From Enterococcus nangangensis (GTDB lineage: Bacteria > Bacillota > Bacilli > Lactobacillales > Enterococcaceae): DNA of 33,197 nucleotides. Below, piece after piece: positions 1 through 9,776 of this stretch. The stretch covers positions 1-33,197 of the forward strand of contig NZ_BJDR01000024.1 in NCBI RefSeq assembly GCF_005405245.1. The letters run 5' to 3'. The notes beneath the pieces are model-generated. The model worked only from the letters and a program-made list of their open reading frames with translations. It searched no databases and was not told the origin of the DNA. A program made the position numbers and the translations under genes. Position 1 is the stretch's first letter. Each line of letters starts with the position of its first letter.

Positions 1-103
1 CTTCCATAAGGTTATTTTATCATTTTGGGACATTTTCCCTTTCGATATACCTAGGACATTATCACTTTCGAACGAGATTGTTGACAAAAAGCAAATCTTC
101 CCC
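1..103. other. Upstream stretch with no recognised gene
   Basis: This is AT-rich sequence before the rpoB promoter. I see no reading frame with a convincing ribosome binding site, and the minus-strand frame across it and the rpoB leader has no recognisable protein. A spare TTGACA lies at 81-86 but has no -10 box at a useful distance. The upstream gene is outside the window. Confidence 0.5.
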
Positions 104-132
104 TTGACAAAAGAAAGGCCAGCGGGTAAAAT
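104..132 (+). promoter_or_regulatory. Promoter of rpoB-rpoC
   Basis: A consensus -35 TTGACA (104-109) is followed after exactly 17 bp by a -10 TAAAAT (127-132). This is a strong sigma-A type promoter. It lies about 240 bp before the rpoB start, so the transcript should carry a long leader. Confidence 0.8.
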
Positions 133-138
133 TAGTAG

Positions 139-368
139 TCGCAAATGTAGCTTGAAATGAAAAGAAAACACTGTGAAATATTGTCCACAGGCGTTTTATA
201 GGTCGCACAAAAGTAGAAAACCACTCAGTAAAGAGTTTAAACTTTCTATTTTTGTCTTTTTTTTGCCCTGAAACAGGGTGAAAACGCCGATGTAACGCAA
301 AAACAATATTTGTAACAGTTTTGTAACCTTTCGTTTCAGTCTTTGAATAATTATGAGGGGTGAAGAGC
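139..368 (+). promoter_or_regulatory. Long 5' leader of the rpoBC transcript
   Basis: About 230 nt separate the predicted start of transcription from the rpoB start codon. The leader has a run of eight T followed directly by a small hairpin, GCCCTG-AAA-CAGGGT (265-279), and three TGTAAC repeats between about 290 and 330. None of this matches a riboswitch or ribosomal-protein leader that I recognise. A regulatory role is possible but unproven. Confidence 0.4.
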
Positions 369-3300
369 TTGGCTGGACACGTAGTCAAATACGGAAAGCA
401 TCGGGAACGTAGAAGTTTTGCGAGAATCAGTGAAGTATTGGAATTACCAAACTTGATTGAAATTCAAACCGACTCTTATCAATGGTTCTTGGACGAAGGT
501 CTAAGAGAAATGTTTGAAGATATTTTACCGATTGAAGATTTCAACGGTAATTTATCATTGGAATTTGTGGATTATGATTTAAAAGAACCGAAGTACACAG
601 TAGCTGAAGCGCGTTCCCACGATGCGAACTACTCAGCACCATTACACGTTACGTTACGCTTAACCAACCGGGAAACTGGCGAAATTAAAGCGCAAGAAGT
701 CTTCTTTGGGGACTTCCCATTAATGACGGAACAAGGAACCTTCATTATTAACGGGGCTGAACGGGTTATCGTTTCCCAGTTAGTCCGTTCACCAGGCGTT
801 TACTTCCACGGTAAAGTGGATAAAAACGGTAAAGAAGGCTTTGGCTCCACCGTTATTCCTAACCGCGGTGCATGGTTAGAAATGGAAACCGACGCGAAAG
901 ATATTTCCTACGTCCGGATTGACCGCACGCGGAAAATTCCTTTAACCACGTTAGTGCGGGCTTTAGGTTTTGGCTCTGACGATACGATTTTAGAAATCTT
1001 TGGCGATGCCTTGACTTTACGCAACACCATCGAAAAAGATTTACACAAAAATGAATCGGACTCCCGGGTTGAAGAAGGCTTGAAAGACGTTTACGAACGC
1101 TTACGGCCAGGGGAACCAAAAACAGCTGACAGTTCACGGAACTTGTTAAACGCTCGTTTCTTTGATCCAAAACGTTACGACTTAGCCAACGTTGGTCGTT
1201 ACAAAGTAAATAAAAAATTAGACTTGAGAACGCGTTTATTGAACCTGACTTTAGCTGAAACTTTAGTGGACGCTGAAACTGGCGAAATTATCGTGGAAAA
1301 AGGCACGCAATTAACCCATGATGTGATGGATAACTTAGGGCCACACTTATTAAATGGTTTAAATTCCGTAACCTATTACCCAACAGATGATGGCGTCGTG
1401 ACGGATCCCATGACAGTGCAAGTGATTAAAGTCATTTCACCTAATGATCCTGATCGGGTTGTTTCCATTATTGGCAATGGCTATCCAAGTGATAAAGTGA
1501 AAACCATTCGCCCAGCAGATATTATTGCTGCCATGAGTTACTTCTTTAACTTAATGGATGGTATCGGCAACGTGGATGATATCGACCACTTAGGAAATCG
1601 TCGGATTCGTTCCGTTGGTGAACTATTACAAAATCAATTCCGCATCGGTTTAGCGCGGATGGAACGGGTTGTGCGGGAACGGATGTCCATTCAAGACACT
1701 GAAACTTTAACCCCACAACAATTAATTAACATTCGTCCAGTGGTAGCAAGTATCAAAGAATTCTTTGGTTCTTCCCAGTTATCACAGTTCATGGACCAAA
1801 CCAATCCATTAGGGGAATTGACCCACAAACGTCGTCTTTCTGCCTTAGGGCCTGGTGGTTTAACGCGGGATCGTGCCGGTTATGAAGTACGGGACGTGCA
1901 TTACTCCCACTACGGTCGGATGTGTCCAATTGAAACGCCAGAAGGTCCAAACATCGGTTTGATTAACAGTTTGGCTTCTTACTCTAAAGTAAATAAATAC
2001 GGCTTTATCGAAACACCATATCGTCGTGTTGACCGGAAATCTTTACGAGTTACCGATAAAATTGACTATTTAACAGCGGACATCGAAGACCATTACATCG
2101 TGGCGCAAGCAAACTCACCGTTAAACGAAGATGGTTCCTTTAAAGAAGAAGTGGTGATGGCCCGTTCACAATCAGAAAACTTGGAAGTTTCCATCGACAA
2201 GATTGATTACATGGACGTTTCACCAAAACAAGTAGTTGCTGTCGCTACGGCTTGTATTCCGTTCTTGGAAAACGATGACTCCAACCGAGCTTTAATGGGG
2301 GCCAACATGCAGCGGCAAGCAGTGCCTTTAATTAATCCTAAAGCACCTTTTGTCGGTACGGGGATGGAATATAAATCTGCTCATGACTCTGGGGCTGCTC
2401 TTTTATGTAAAAATGATGGGGTTGTGGAATTTGTCGATGCTTCCGAGGTACGGGTCCGCCGTCCAGATGGTTCTTTAGACAAATATACCGTTACTAAATT
2501 CCGTCGTTCTAACTCCGGAACGTGTTACAACCAACGCCCAATCGTTAGCTTAGGAGAAGTCGTTGAAAAAGGCGATACCTTAGCTGATGGACCATCCATG
2601 GAACAAGGGGAAATGGCTTTAGGTCAAAACCCATTAGTTGCCTTCATGACTTGGGATGGGTACAACTATGAAGATGCCGTAATCATGAGCCAACGTTTGG
2701 TGAAAGATGACGTCTACACTTCCATTCATATTGAAGAATACGAATCAGAAGCTCGCGATACCAAATTAGGGCCTGAAGAAATCACGCGGGAAATTCCTAA
2801 CGTTGGGGAAGATACGTTGAAAAACCTCGACGAAATGGGAATTATCCGCATCGGGGCTGAAGTCCAAGACGGCGATTTATTAGTCGGGAAAGTAACACCT
2901 AAAGGAGTTACTGAATTATCCGCTGAAGAACGCTTATTGCACGCCATCTTTGGTGAAAAGGCGCGGGAAGTTCGCGATACTTCCTTACGGGTTCCTCACG
3001 GCGGTGGCGGGATTGTCCACGACGTGAAGATCTTTACCCGAGAAGCTGGCGATGAATTGTCACCAGGTGTGAATATGTTAGTCCGAGTTTATATCGTCCA
3101 AAAACGGAAAATCCATGAAGGGGATAAAATGGCCGGTCGTCACGGGAACAAAGGGGTTGTCTCTTTGATTATGCCGGAAGAAGATATGCCATTCTTACCT
3201 GATGGGACACCAGTGGACATCATGTTGAACCCATTAGGGGTGCCTTCACGGATGAACATTGGACAAGTTTTAGAGTTACACTTAGGGATGGCTGCTCGGC

Positions 3301-3989
3301 AATTAGGTATCCATGTGGCAACGCCTGTTTTTGATGGCGCGACAGATGAAGATGTCTGGGCCACGGTTAAAGAAGCTGGTGTCGCAGCTGATGCCAAGAC
3401 TATTTTATACGATGGTCGGACAGGTGAACCTTTTGATAACCGCATCTCCGTTGGGGTTATGTACATGATTAAATTAGCCCACATGGTAGATGATAAATTG
3501 CACGCTCGTTCAACGGGACCTTACTCCTTAGTTACACAACAACCTCTTGGTGGTAAAGCTCAATTTGGGGGTCAACGTTTCGGGGAAATGGAAGTTTGGG
3601 CTTTAGAAGCCTATGGGGCTGCCTATACCCTACAAGAAATCTTAACGTATAAATCTGATGACGTGGTGGGTCGGGTGAAAACTTACGAAGCCATCGTCAA
3701 AGGTGAACCGATTCCAAAACCAGGTGTGCCAGAATCCTTCCGCGTATTAGTGAAAGAATTGCAAGCTCTCGGTTTAGATATGCAAGTTCTTGACGCTGAA
3801 GATCAAGAAATTGAATTGCGGGATATGGATGACGACGACGATTTGATTACGGTGGATGCTTTGACGAAGTTCCAAGAAGAACAAACAGCCAAAGAATTAG
3901 CTGAAAAAGGTCAAGCTGAAGCTGAAAGTCAAGCCGAAGAAATCATTCAACAGTTTGAATCAGCTGAAGATACGCAAGACGAAAAGTAG
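369..3989 (+). CDS. rpoB: DNA-directed RNA polymerase subunit beta
   Basis: This is the beta subunit of RNA polymerase, about 1206 aa, which with beta-prime forms the catalytic core in the cytoplasm. The sequence is continuous and typical of Enterococcus. The rifampicin-pocket region near residues 464-497 contains [13 protein letters not shown] and [13 protein letters not shown], so the usual resistance positions (the His and Ser of this stretch) are wild type. The C-terminus is acidic (DMDDDDD, then a Glu/Gln-rich tail). I chose TTG at 369 as start because AGGGGTG sits 6 nt before it and the protein then begins MAGHVVKYG, as in Enterococcus. An in-frame GTG at 360 lies inside that ribosome binding site. 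rpoC follows after 83 nt. Confidence 0.98.
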   Translation: MAGHVVKYGKHRERRSFARISEVLELPNLIEIQTDSYQWFLDEGLREMFEDILPIEDFNGNLSLEFVDYDLKEPKYTVAEARSHDANYSAPLHVTLRLTNRETGEIKAQEVFFGDFPLMTEQGTFIINGAERVIVSQLVRSPGVYFHGKVDKNGKEGFGSTVIPNRGAWLEMETDAKDISYVRIDRTRKIPLTTLVRALGFGSDDTILEIFGDALTLRNTIEKDLHKNESDSRVEEGLKDVYERLRPGEPKTADSSRNLLNARFFDPKRYDLANVGRYKVNKKLDLRTRLLNLTLAETLVDAETGEIIVEKGTQLTHDVMDNLGPHLLNGLNSVTYYPTDDGVVTDPMTVQVIKVISPNDPDRVVSIIGNGYPSDKVKTIRPADIIAAMSYFFNLMDGIGNVDDIDHLGNRRIRSVGELLQNQFRIGLARMERVVRERMSIQDTETLTPQQLINIRPVVASIKEFFGSSQLSQFMDQTNPLGELTHKRRLSALGPGGLTRDRAGYEVRDVHYSHYGRMCPIETPEGPNIGLINSLASYSKVNKYGFIETPYRRVDRKSLRVTDKIDYLTADIEDHYIVAQANSPLNEDGSFKEEVVMARSQSENLEVSIDKIDYMDVSPKQVVAVATACIPFLENDDSNRALMGANMQRQAVPLINPKAPFVGTGMEYKSAHDSGAALLCKNDGVVEFVDASEVRVRRPDGSLDKYTVTKFRRSNSGTCYNQRPIVSLGEVVEKGDTLADGPSMEQGEMALGQNPLVAFMTWDGYNYEDAVIMSQRLVKDDVYTSIHIEEYESEARDTKLGPEEITREIPNVGEDTLKNLDEMGIIRIGAEVQDGDLLVGKVTPKGVTELSAEERLLHAIFGEKAREVRDTSLRVPHGGGGIVHDVKIFTREAGDELSPGVNMLVRVYIVQKRKIHEGDKMAGRHGNKGVVSLIMPEEDMPFLPDGTPVDIMLNPLGVPSRMNIGQVLELHLGMAARQLGIHVATPVFDGATDEDVWATVKEAGVAADAKTILYDGRTGEPFDNRISVGVMYMIKLAHMVDDKLHARSTGPYSLVTQQPLGGKAQFGGQRFGEMEVWALEAYGAAYTLQEILTYKSDDVVGRVKTYEAIVKGEPIPKPGVPESFRVLVKELQALGLDMQVLDAEDQEIELRDMDDDDDLITVDALTKFQEEQTAKELAEKGQAEAESQAEEIIQQFESAEDTQDEK

Positions 3990-3996
3990 CACTGAT

Positions 3997-4024
3997 TTTT
4001 CCTGCAGGGTCACCTGCAGGAAAA
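3997..4024. other. Intercistronic hairpin between rpoB and rpoC
   Basis: A perfect 12-bp stem (TTTTCCTGCAGG / CCTGCAGGAAAA) closes a GTCA tetraloop just after the rpoB stop codon. There is no U-tract after it, so it is unlikely to terminate rpoB transcription efficiently. It may be an RNA processing or stability element. It contains two SbfI-like CCTGCAGG octamers. Confidence 0.7.
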
Positions 4025-4072
4025 CCTTCAGTTTTCCAATGTTAGGTGAAAAATGAATGGAGGGAATCCCTT

Positions 4073-7000
4073 TTGATCGATGTAAATAAATTCGAAAGTA
4101 TGCAAATCGGGCTAGCTTCTCCGGAAAAAATCCGCAGCTGGTCTTACGGTGAAGTAAAAAAACCCGAAACCATCAACTATCGAACCCTGAAACCTGAACG
4201 GGAAGGTTTGTTTGACGAACGCATCTTTGGTCCAACCAAGGACTGGGAATGTGCTTGTGGGAAATACAAACGAATCCGTTATAAAGGTATTGTCTGTGAC
4301 CGGTGTGGTGTCGAAGTGACCCGCTCTAAAGTTCGTCGTGAACGGATGGGCCACATTGAATTAGCCGCTCCAGTTTCTCATATCTGGTACTTTAAAGGTA
4401 TTCCGTCACGGATGGGTCTAGTCTTAGACATGAGTCCACGGGCCTTAGAAGAAATCATCTACTTTGCTTCTTATGTGGTGATTGAAGCTGGCGACACTTC
4501 TTTAGAGAAAAAACAATTGTTAACCGAACGGGAATACCGGGAAAAACGGGAACAATATGGTCAACGCTTCAAGGCTGCCATGGGGGCCGAAGCTGTGAAA
4601 CAACTTTTAGATCAAGTAGACTTAGAAGCTGAAGTCGCTGAGTTAAAAGAAGAATTGAAAACCGCCCAAGGACAAAAACGGACGCGGGCTATCCGTCGTT
4701 TAGACATCTTAGAAGCATTCCGTGCTTCTGGCAACCAACCAAGCTGGATGGTGATGGATGTCGTCCCTGTTATTCCGCCAGATTTGCGGCCAATGGTCCA
4801 ATTAGAAGGTGGACGTTTTGCCACCAGTGACTTGAACGATTTATATCGGCGGGTTATTAACCGGAACAATCGTTTGAAACGCTTATTAGACTTAAATGCC
4901 CCAAGCATTATCGTCCAAAATGAAAAACGGATGCTCCAGGAAGCTGTCGATGCTTTAATCGATAATGGTCGTCGTGGTCGTCCGGTAACAGGACCTGGTA
5001 ACCGCCCATTGAAATCTCTTTCTCATATGTTAAAAGGGAAACAAGGTCGTTTCCGTCAAAACTTATTAGGTAAACGGGTGGACTATTCTGGTCGTTCCGT
5101 AATCATCGTGGGTCCATCATTAAAAATGTACCAATGTGGTTTGCCAAAAGAAATGGCCATTGAATTGTTCAAACCTTTCGTTATGAAAGAATTAGTATCC
5201 AGAGAAATTGCTTCCAATATTAAAAATGCTAAACGTAAAATTGAACGCCAAGAAGACGTCGTTTGGGATGTTTTAGAAGAAGTTATTCGTGAACACCCAG
5301 TCTTACTTAACCGGGCACCTACTTTGCACCGTTTAGGGATTCAAGCTTTTGAACCGGTCTTAGTTAAAGGTCGGGCCATCCGTTTGCACCCCTTAGTCTG
5401 TGAAGCTTACAACGCCGACTTTGATGGGGACCAAATGGCGGTCCATTTACCATTAAATGAAGAAGCACAAGCTGAAGCCCGCTTACTAATGTTAGCCGCT
5501 TCCCACATCTTGAATCCAAAAGATGGTAAACCCGTCGTTACTCCTTCCCAGGATATGGTTTTAGGGAACTACTACTTGACGATGGAAGAAGCTGGCCGTG
5601 AAGGGGAAGGCATGATCTTCCGCGACTTAAACGAAGCAACTTTAGCTTTAAGCAACGGCTATGTCCATTTGCATACGCGGATTGGGATTAAAACCACTTC
5701 TTTAGATAAACCATTTACGCCAGAACAAAAAGGCAAAATTTTAATTACCACGGTGGGTAAAGTTATTTTCAATGAAATTATGCCGAAAGAATTCCCTTAC
5801 TTAAATGAACCAACCGATTACAACTTGACGGTGCAAACACCTGATAAGTACTTCGCTGACCCTGCGACGGATGTCAAAGCTTACATCGAAGCACAAGAAT
5901 TGGTGGGACCATTTAAGAAGAAAAATCTCGGAAATGTCATTGCCGAAGTCTTCAAACGTTTCAAAGTCACCGATACTTCGGAAATGCTGGATAAAATGAA
6001 AGACCTTGGTTATAAACAATCTACCCATGCTGGGATGACTGTTGGGATTGCCGATATTACCGTTACCAAATCCAAACACGATATTATTGAAGATGGTCAC
6101 AAACAAGTGGCTAACGTTACCAAACAATTCCGTCGTGGTTTGATTACCGATGATGAACGTTATGAACGGGTTATTGCGATTTGGAACAACGCTAAAGACC
6201 AAATTCAGTTAAAACTGATGGAAGAGTTAGATGCGAAAAACCCAATCTTCATGATGTCCGATTCCGGTGCCCGTGGTAACATCTCTAACTTTACCCAGTT
6301 AGCCGGGATGCGTGGTTTGATGGCTGCGCCAAACGGTCGGATCATGGAATTACCAATCATCTCTAACTTCCGTGAAGGACTTTCTGTCTTGGAAATGTTT
6401 ATCTCTACCCACGGTGCCCGTAAAGGGATGACCGATACCGCCTTGAAGACTGCCGATTCTGGTTACTTAACTCGTCGTTTAGTTGACGTGGCGCAAGATG
6501 TTATTATCCGGGAAGACGACTGTCATACTGATCGTGGTTTAGAAATTTCCGCGATTCGTGAAGGCAATGAAATCATCGAATCCTTGGAAGAACGTTTAGT
6601 GGGTCGTTATACGCGTAAATCCGTCACTAACCCTGAAACGGGCAAAGTGATTATCGGCACTAACGAATTAATTACCGAAGACATCGCTAAAGAAATCATC
6701 GATGCTGGTGTGACTACCGTTACCATTCGCTCCGTCTTCACTTGTAACACGAAACACGGCGTTTGCCGTCACTGCTATGGCCGTAACTTGGCCACTGGCG
6801 ATGAAGTTGAAGTGGGTGAAGCAGTGGGAACCATCGCAGCTCAATCCATCGGTGAACCAGGGACCCAGTTAACCATGCGTACTTTCCACACAGGTGGTGT
6901 GGCTGGAGACGATATTACCCAAGGGTTGCCGCGGGTCCAAGAAATTTTTGAAGCGCGGAATCCAAAAGGGCAAGCCGTGATTACGGAAGTTACAGGTGTG

Positions 7001-7726
7001 GTTTCTGATATTACTGAAGACGCCGCTACTCGTCAAAAAGAAGTGACCGTCCAAGGTAAAACGGATACGCGGACTTACACCGTGCCATTTACGGCGCGGA
7101 TGAAAGTCGCTGTCGGTTCAGAAATCCATCGTGGGCAACCTTTAACAGAAGGGTCTATCGATCCTAAACACTTATTACAAGTGCGGGACGTCCTTTCCGT
7201 AGAAAACTACTTGTTACGTGAAGTACAACGGGTTTACCGGATGCAAGGGGTAGAAATTGGCGATAAGCACATTGAAGTAATGGTGCGGCAAATGTTGCGG
7301 AAAGTCCGCGTCATGGATCCAGGCGATACGGAAATCTTGCCAGGTACCTTGTTAGACATTGCTGACTTTAAAGACCAAAACTACAAGACCTTAGTGGCCG
7401 GTGGAACACCAGCGACCTCGCGTCCAGTTCTTTTAGGGATTACCAAAGCCTCTTTGGAAACCAACAGTTTCTTATCTGCTGCTTCCTTCCAAGAAACGAC
7501 ACGGGTCTTAACCGATGCTGCTATTCGTGGCAAAAAAGATCCACTTCTTGGTTTGAAAGAAAATGTTATCATCGGGAAAATTATTCCTGCCGGGACCGGT
7601 ATGGCGAAATATCGCAATATGGAACCAAAAGAAGCAGGTCTTGCTTCCGAAAATGTGTATAGCATTTCTGATATTGAAGCGCAAATGGCGGCCGAAGACG
7701 CTGCCAGCGAAGGACCAAAAGCTTAA
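4073..7726 (+). CDS. rpoC: DNA-directed RNA polymerase subunit beta-prime
   Basis: This is the beta-prime subunit of RNA polymerase, 1217 aa, the length I recall for enterococcal RpoC. The N-terminal zinc site is visible as C60, C62, C75 and C78 (CACG...CDRC). The catalytic magnesium motif [12 protein letters not shown] lies at about residues 447-458, and a second cysteine cluster ([11 protein letters not shown]) lies near residue 890. I chose TTG at 4073 because GGAGGG precedes it by 8 nt and the protein then starts [13 protein letters not shown]. An in-frame ATG at 4046 would add nine residues that do not fit the family and has no good ribosome binding site. It is cotranscribed with rpoB and ends at the terminator at 7738-7776. 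Confidence 0.98.
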   Translation: MIDVNKFESMQIGLASPEKIRSWSYGEVKKPETINYRTLKPEREGLFDERIFGPTKDWECACGKYKRIRYKGIVCDRCGVEVTRSKVRRERMGHIELAAPVSHIWYFKGIPSRMGLVLDMSPRALEEIIYFASYVVIEAGDTSLEKKQLLTEREYREKREQYGQRFKAAMGAEAVKQLLDQVDLEAEVAELKEELKTAQGQKRTRAIRRLDILEAFRASGNQPSWMVMDVVPVIPPDLRPMVQLEGGRFATSDLNDLYRRVINRNNRLKRLLDLNAPSIIVQNEKRMLQEAVDALIDNGRRGRPVTGPGNRPLKSLSHMLKGKQGRFRQNLLGKRVDYSGRSVIIVGPSLKMYQCGLPKEMAIELFKPFVMKELVSREIASNIKNAKRKIERQEDVVWDVLEEVIREHPVLLNRAPTLHRLGIQAFEPVLVKGRAIRLHPLVCEAYNADFDGDQMAVHLPLNEEAQAEARLLMLAASHILNPKDGKPVVTPSQDMVLGNYYLTMEEAGREGEGMIFRDLNEATLALSNGYVHLHTRIGIKTTSLDKPFTPEQKGKILITTVGKVIFNEIMPKEFPYLNEPTDYNLTVQTPDKYFADPATDVKAYIEAQELVGPFKKKNLGNVIAEVFKRFKVTDTSEMLDKMKDLGYKQSTHAGMTVGIADITVTKSKHDIIEDGHKQVANVTKQFRRGLITDDERYERVIAIWNNAKDQIQLKLMEELDAKNPIFMMSDSGARGNISNFTQLAGMRGLMAAPNGRIMELPIISNFREGLSVLEMFISTHGARKGMTDTALKTADSGYLTRRLVDVAQDVIIREDDCHTDRGLEISAIREGNEIIESLEERLVGRYTRKSVTNPETGKVIIGTNELITEDIAKEIIDAGVTTVTIRSVFTCNTKHGVCRHCYGRNLATGDEVEVGEAVGTIAAQSIGEPGTQLTMRTFHTGGVAGDDITQGLPRVQEIFEARNPKGQAVITEVTGVVSDITEDAATRQKEVTVQGKTDTRTYTVPFTARMKVAVGSEIHRGQPLTEGSIDPKHLLQVRDVLSVENYLLREVQRVYRMQGVEIGDKHIEVMVRQMLRKVRVMDPGDTEILPGTLLDIADFKDQNYKTLVAGGTPATSRPVLLGITKASLETNSFLSAASFQETTRVLTDAAIRGKKDPLLGLKENVIIGKIIPAGTGMAKYRNMEPKEAGLASENVYSISDIEAQMAAEDAASEGPKA

Positions 7727-7737
7727 GCTGAATAAGT

Positions 7738-7776
7738 AAAACCCCCTGGCACGCTTTGGCGTGACAGGGGGTTTTT
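7738..7776 (+). terminator. Terminator of the rpoBC operon
   Basis: AACCCCCTG pairs with CAGGGGGTT, with an inner CACGC-TTTG-GCGTG stem, and is followed by TTTTT. This is a strong rho-independent terminator that starts 12 nt after the rpoC stop codon. Confidence 0.93.
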
Positions 7777-7818
7777 AGGTTAACTTTAAAAAATTAGTAT
7801 ACAGCTGATTTTTCGGGG

Positions 7819-7855
7819 AAGTCTTGCGTATCTTTTTAGTAAGGAAGCAAGACTT
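7819..7855 (+). repeat. Inverted repeat in the leader of the putative toxin transcript
   Basis: AAGTCTTGC (7819-7827) and GCAAGACTT (7847-7855) form a perfect 9-bp stem with a 19-nt loop. It lies between the rpoC terminator and the 30-aa toxin-like ORF. Further downstream GCTATCG occurs at 7856-7862 and again at 8096-8102. TTACATGG (7875-7882) is complementary to CCATGTAA (8103-8110), so the 5' and 3' parts of a transcript here could pair. Such long-range folding is known in type I toxin mRNAs. The link here is inference. Confidence 0.55.
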
Positions 7856-7954
7856 GCTATCGTCCCAGTGTAGCTTACATGGACTTTGGCCGCCCCTGGC
7901 CCACCAAACATCTATTCTAGAAGGGAATGTTGGTACCAAGAGGAGGTCGTGCCA

Positions 7955-8017
7955 ATGATCAAATTGCTTAGGTGGAGTATTTCATGGAAATACTTAATCT
8001 CCTTTTACAAGCCTTAA
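7955..8017 (+). CDS. 20-aa leader ORF overlapping the toxin-like peptide
   Basis: An ATG follows a perfect AGGAGG (7941-7946) at a spacing of 8 nt, which is the best ribosome binding site between rpoC and veg. The ORF encodes 20 residues, rich in Trp, Ile, Leu and Lys, and ends at TAA in a different frame from the toxin-like peptide that starts inside it at 7984. It could act as a translated leader that couples or limits toxin translation, as the mok ORF does for hok. It could also be the functional peptide itself. Only the ORF and its site are seen directly. Confidence 0.4.
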   Translation: MIKLLRWSISWKYLISFYKP

Positions 8018-8076
8018 TCATTGTTCGTACAGTGATTGAAATTGTAAAAGAGTTTAAAAAAGACCCTAAAGAGTAA
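7984..8076 (+). CDS. Putative type I toxin, 30-aa membrane peptide
   Basis: This ORF encodes a 30-aa peptide that starts MEILNLLLQALIIV. It has one hydrophobic segment (about residues 4-21) and a charged tail (KEFKKDPKE). This matches the general design of Fst, TxpA and similar type I toxins, which insert in the cell membrane: tiny, one helix, charged C-terminus. I do not recognise a named family member. AGGTGGAG precedes the ATG at a spacing of about 6 nt. A consensus promoter on the opposite strand starts an RNA about 65 nt past its stop codon and reads toward it. The structured leader and possible 5'-3' pairing also fit. It lies alone between rpoC and a convergent gene, a place where other annotation would often show a gap. 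Confidence 0.5.
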   Translation: MEILNLLLQALIIVRTVIEIVKEFKKDPKE

Positions 8077-8143
8077 TCTTCAGAGTCACACCCAGGCTAT
8101 CGCCATGTAAATGGGAGAGATACTGACAATATCTTTCCCCTAC
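8060..8143 (-). ncRNA. Predicted antisense RNA (antitoxin) to the toxin transcript
   Basis: The promoter at 8150-8178 predicts a transcript that starts near 8143 and runs leftward, complementary to the 3' part of the toxin transcript. Its first structure would be the hairpin formed by GGGAGAGATA (8113-8122) and TATCTTTCCC (8130-8139), one mismatch, 7-nt loop. A 5' stem-loop of this kind is suited to kissing with the target. The 3' end is not visible to me. The left coordinate is only a minimum chosen to reach the toxin stop region. Existence rests on promoter quality alone. Confidence 0.35.
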
Positions 8144-8149
8144 ACTTGG

Positions 8150-8178
8150 ATTATAGCAAGGTTATTTTTGAAAAGCAA
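8150..8178 (-). promoter_or_regulatory. Consensus promoter of the predicted antisense RNA
   Basis: On the minus strand TTGCTT (8178-8173) and a perfect TATAAT (8155-8150) are separated by exactly 17 bp. No protein gene lies in the direction it fires, only the toxin-like ORF in antisense. The -35 box is inside the left arm of the terminator hairpin at 8171-8220. Confidence 0.6.
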
Positions 8179-8220
8179 ACACGTTCACCACAACTATTCG
8201 TGGTGGACGTGTTTGCTTTT
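8171..8220. terminator. Bidirectional terminator hairpin
   Basis: A 21-bp stem (AAAAGCAAACACGT... / ...ACGTGTTTGCTTTT) with one G-U pair and an 8-nt loop. It can end the rightward toxin transcript and the leftward gene whose stop codon is at 8219-8221. The U-tract is short (four) on both sides, but the stem is long. Confidence 0.75.
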
Positions 8221-8866
8221 ATGGCAATTGTTGATAAAGTTGGAAAAGTTGTGTTAAGTGCTGCGCTAAAGTTACTTCGATGTCTTGCGCATCACTTTTC
8301 TCTAACAGCCAGCCGACTTGAAAGGTAGTATCGGGACCTAATTTTCCTTGGAGCTGTGCTTGCAACTGAGGATTGGCGAGATAATCCAGCAGCGGCCAGT
8401 AGTCGGCTAGTTCCGAGTCTTGGTTCGTCCAAATGAAATAGTGAGCGCGGTCTTCCCAACTAGCCACCGTTTCTTTTAAGACGTCTAAAAGGGCGTTGTA
8501 GTCTTGCGGCTTAACTGGCGAGTTCTCACTACGATAGTGCTGAAACATCAAGTAAGCCCGCAAATTTTTGCAATTCAGTTGGACCGCCAGACAGGGAGCG
8601 CTGGTTTCTTTTTGTAATTGGCGGTAAGGACACCAAAAATGAGTGCGTAAATTCCAGCCGTTAGTCCAACTTTCCACTTTGGGAGCAGTTAAAGGCAAAG
8701 TCAGTTGACACCGGGTAGCCAACTGCAAGTCTTTAAAATGCTGCCAATGTTTTTGGTAACGGTTCTTTAAGTCTTGCACTTCTTCAGGTTCCAAAACGCT
8801 TTTTAAATATTTAAATGTATAGTTGTCTAAGTTAAAATTAGCAAAGTCTGCTTTCGTAATTTCCAT
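8219..8866 (-). CDS. Conserved hypothetical protein, about 215 aa
   Basis: I do not recognise this protein with certainty. It is soluble, Trp- and Gln-rich (WQHFKDLQL, WNLRTHFWCPYR, Q-rich C-terminus), with no signal peptide or membrane segment. It may belong to the small family often annotated as HI_0552-like, but that is a weak recollection. Start: GGGAGGG runs directly into a first ATG at 8872, too close to use. The second ATG at 8866 is 7 nt from GGAGG and is preferred. It lies 21 nt after the comC-like gene, so the two are probably one transcript. Confidence 0.75.
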   Translation of the reverse strand: MEITKADFANFNLDNYTFKYLKSVLEPEEVQDLKNRYQKHWQHFKDLQLATRCQLTLPLTAPKVESWTNGWNLRTHFWCPYRQLQKETSAPCLAVQLNCKNLRAYLMFQHYRSENSPVKPQDYNALLDVLKETVASWEDRAHYFIWTNQDSELADYWPLLDYLANPQLQAQLQGKLGPDTTFQVGWLLEKSDAQDIEVTLAQHLTQLFQLYQQLP

Positions 8867-8887
8867 AGTCATCCCTCCCTGCTTATC

Positions 8888-9577
8888 TTAGAGGAAAAGC
8901 CACCAATCGTAAAGAGCGGGGCTCAATAAAATTAAGCAAAGGCTGCTACTTAAAAAAGGGACGAAGGAAATTTTTTTCCCATGTAAAGCAAAGGGCAACG
9001 CTAATAAACTGCCTAAGAGGATGAGCCATAAAAAATGTTTCATGTGTAACATTGGGCTCCAAAGTAGCAGTAAAAGTAAATCACCACTACCGATTTTTTG
9101 CGGAAATAACGCCATGATGCTCAACATAATCATGGCTAGGTAGAGAGTGGATAGTTGCCACGGGACACTGGCTGTCTGCCAATTAACTAAGTACAAAAAT
9201 AAATGACCGACGATTAACAGTGGGGCATCAATCGTTTGTGACCAATAATCTTGTAAGCTTAAGAGGAGGGCTAGCCATAACCAAAAAAAGTAAAGTAGAG
9301 CTACATTCGGCGAGAAAAAAATACGACATAACATGGCTAGCACGCCGGTAAGCACTTCAACATGAAAGACACTCATCGGAATTTTCTTACGACAGTATCC
9401 ACAACGCCCTTTTAAAGCGAGAAATGAAACGATCGGTAACAGATGATAAAATTTCAACGGGTGTTGGCAGCTAGTACAAGTTGAGCGCCCCCACCAAAAA
9501 TTTTTGTGGGACAGGCGGCGACTAGCTAAGACATGACCGAATGAACCCCAGATACTGCCTAACAAAAAATACAGCAT
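8888..9577 (-). CDS. comC: Prepilin peptidase, type IV leader peptidase family (ComC-like)
   Basis: This is an integral membrane aspartic protease of family A24, 229 aa. It would cleave and methylate prepilin-like proteins such as the ComG pseudopilins used in DNA uptake. The N-terminal region has GSFGHVLASRRL and two zinc-type pairs, CTSC and CGYC, about 25 residues apart. The two catalytic aspartates are likely those of LQDYW and KIGSGD (the GxGD motif). About seven membrane segments follow. AAGGAGG lies 8 nt before the ATG. No pilin or comG genes are nearby. The family is clear, but whether the substrate is a competence pilus here cannot be told from the window. Confidence 0.88.
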   Translation of the reverse strand: MLYFLLGSIWGSFGHVLASRRLSHKNFWWGRSTCTSCQHPLKFYHLLPIVSFLALKGRCGYCRKKIPMSVFHVEVLTGVLAMLCRIFFSPNVALLYFFWLWLALLLSLQDYWSQTIDAPLLIVGHLFLYLVNWQTASVPWQLSTLYLAMIMLSIMALFPQKIGSGDLLLLLLWSPMLHMKHFLWLILLGSLLALPFALHGKKISFVPFLSSSLCLILLSPALYDWWLFL

Positions 9578-9670
9578 AACATTTTCCTCCTTTTAGAAAA
9601 GATACGCAGAAAAAATATTTTTGCTAAGGGACTACAAGGAATAGAGAAAGTACTAACAAAAAAATTAAAA

Positions 9671-9683
9671 AACGTTCGGATTT
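9671..9683 (-). promoter_or_regulatory. PurBox-like sequence between comC-like gene and veg
   Basis: Read on the minus strand this is AAATCCGAACGTT, which matches the PurR box consensus AWWWCCGAACWWT at 12 of 13 positions. It lies about 80 bp before the predicted veg start of transcription and about 100 bp before the comC-like start codon. A single box can occur by chance, so it is only a candidate. Confidence 0.3.
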
Positions 9684-9728
9684 TTAATAAAAAAACTACT
9701 TGATTCTCAGGGAATTCTTGTGGTACAC

Positions 9729-9756
9729 TTGATTTTTTTGCTAAAAATGGTATAAT
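9729..9756 (+). promoter_or_regulatory. Promoter of veg
   Basis: TTGATT (9729-9734), a 16-bp spacer and a perfect TATAAT (9751-9756), with an extended TG one base before the -10 box. This fits the very strong vegetative promoter known for veg in Bacillus subtilis. Confidence 0.8.
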
Positions 9757-9776
9757 CGTGTTAAGAGGTGAGGCTT

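Noticed and set aside
291-330. Three TGTAAC copies in the rpoB leader as a possible repeat array
   Set aside because: The spacing is uneven and the unit is only six bases; it is not a CRISPR or a known operator.
1759-1866. Possible rifampicin-resistance change in rpoB
   Set aside because: The pocket residues visible in [13 protein letters not shown] and [10 protein letters not shown] are wild type.
5801-6202. A 133-aa minus-strand ORF inside rpoC
   Set aside because: It is antisense to conserved rpoC code, has no ribosome binding site, and reads like a random translation.
8146-8328. A 60-aa plus-strand ORF after the toxin-like locus
   Set aside because: It runs through the terminator hairpin and antisense to the end of the hypothetical gene at 8219-8866, with no ribosome binding site. 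It is a shadow.
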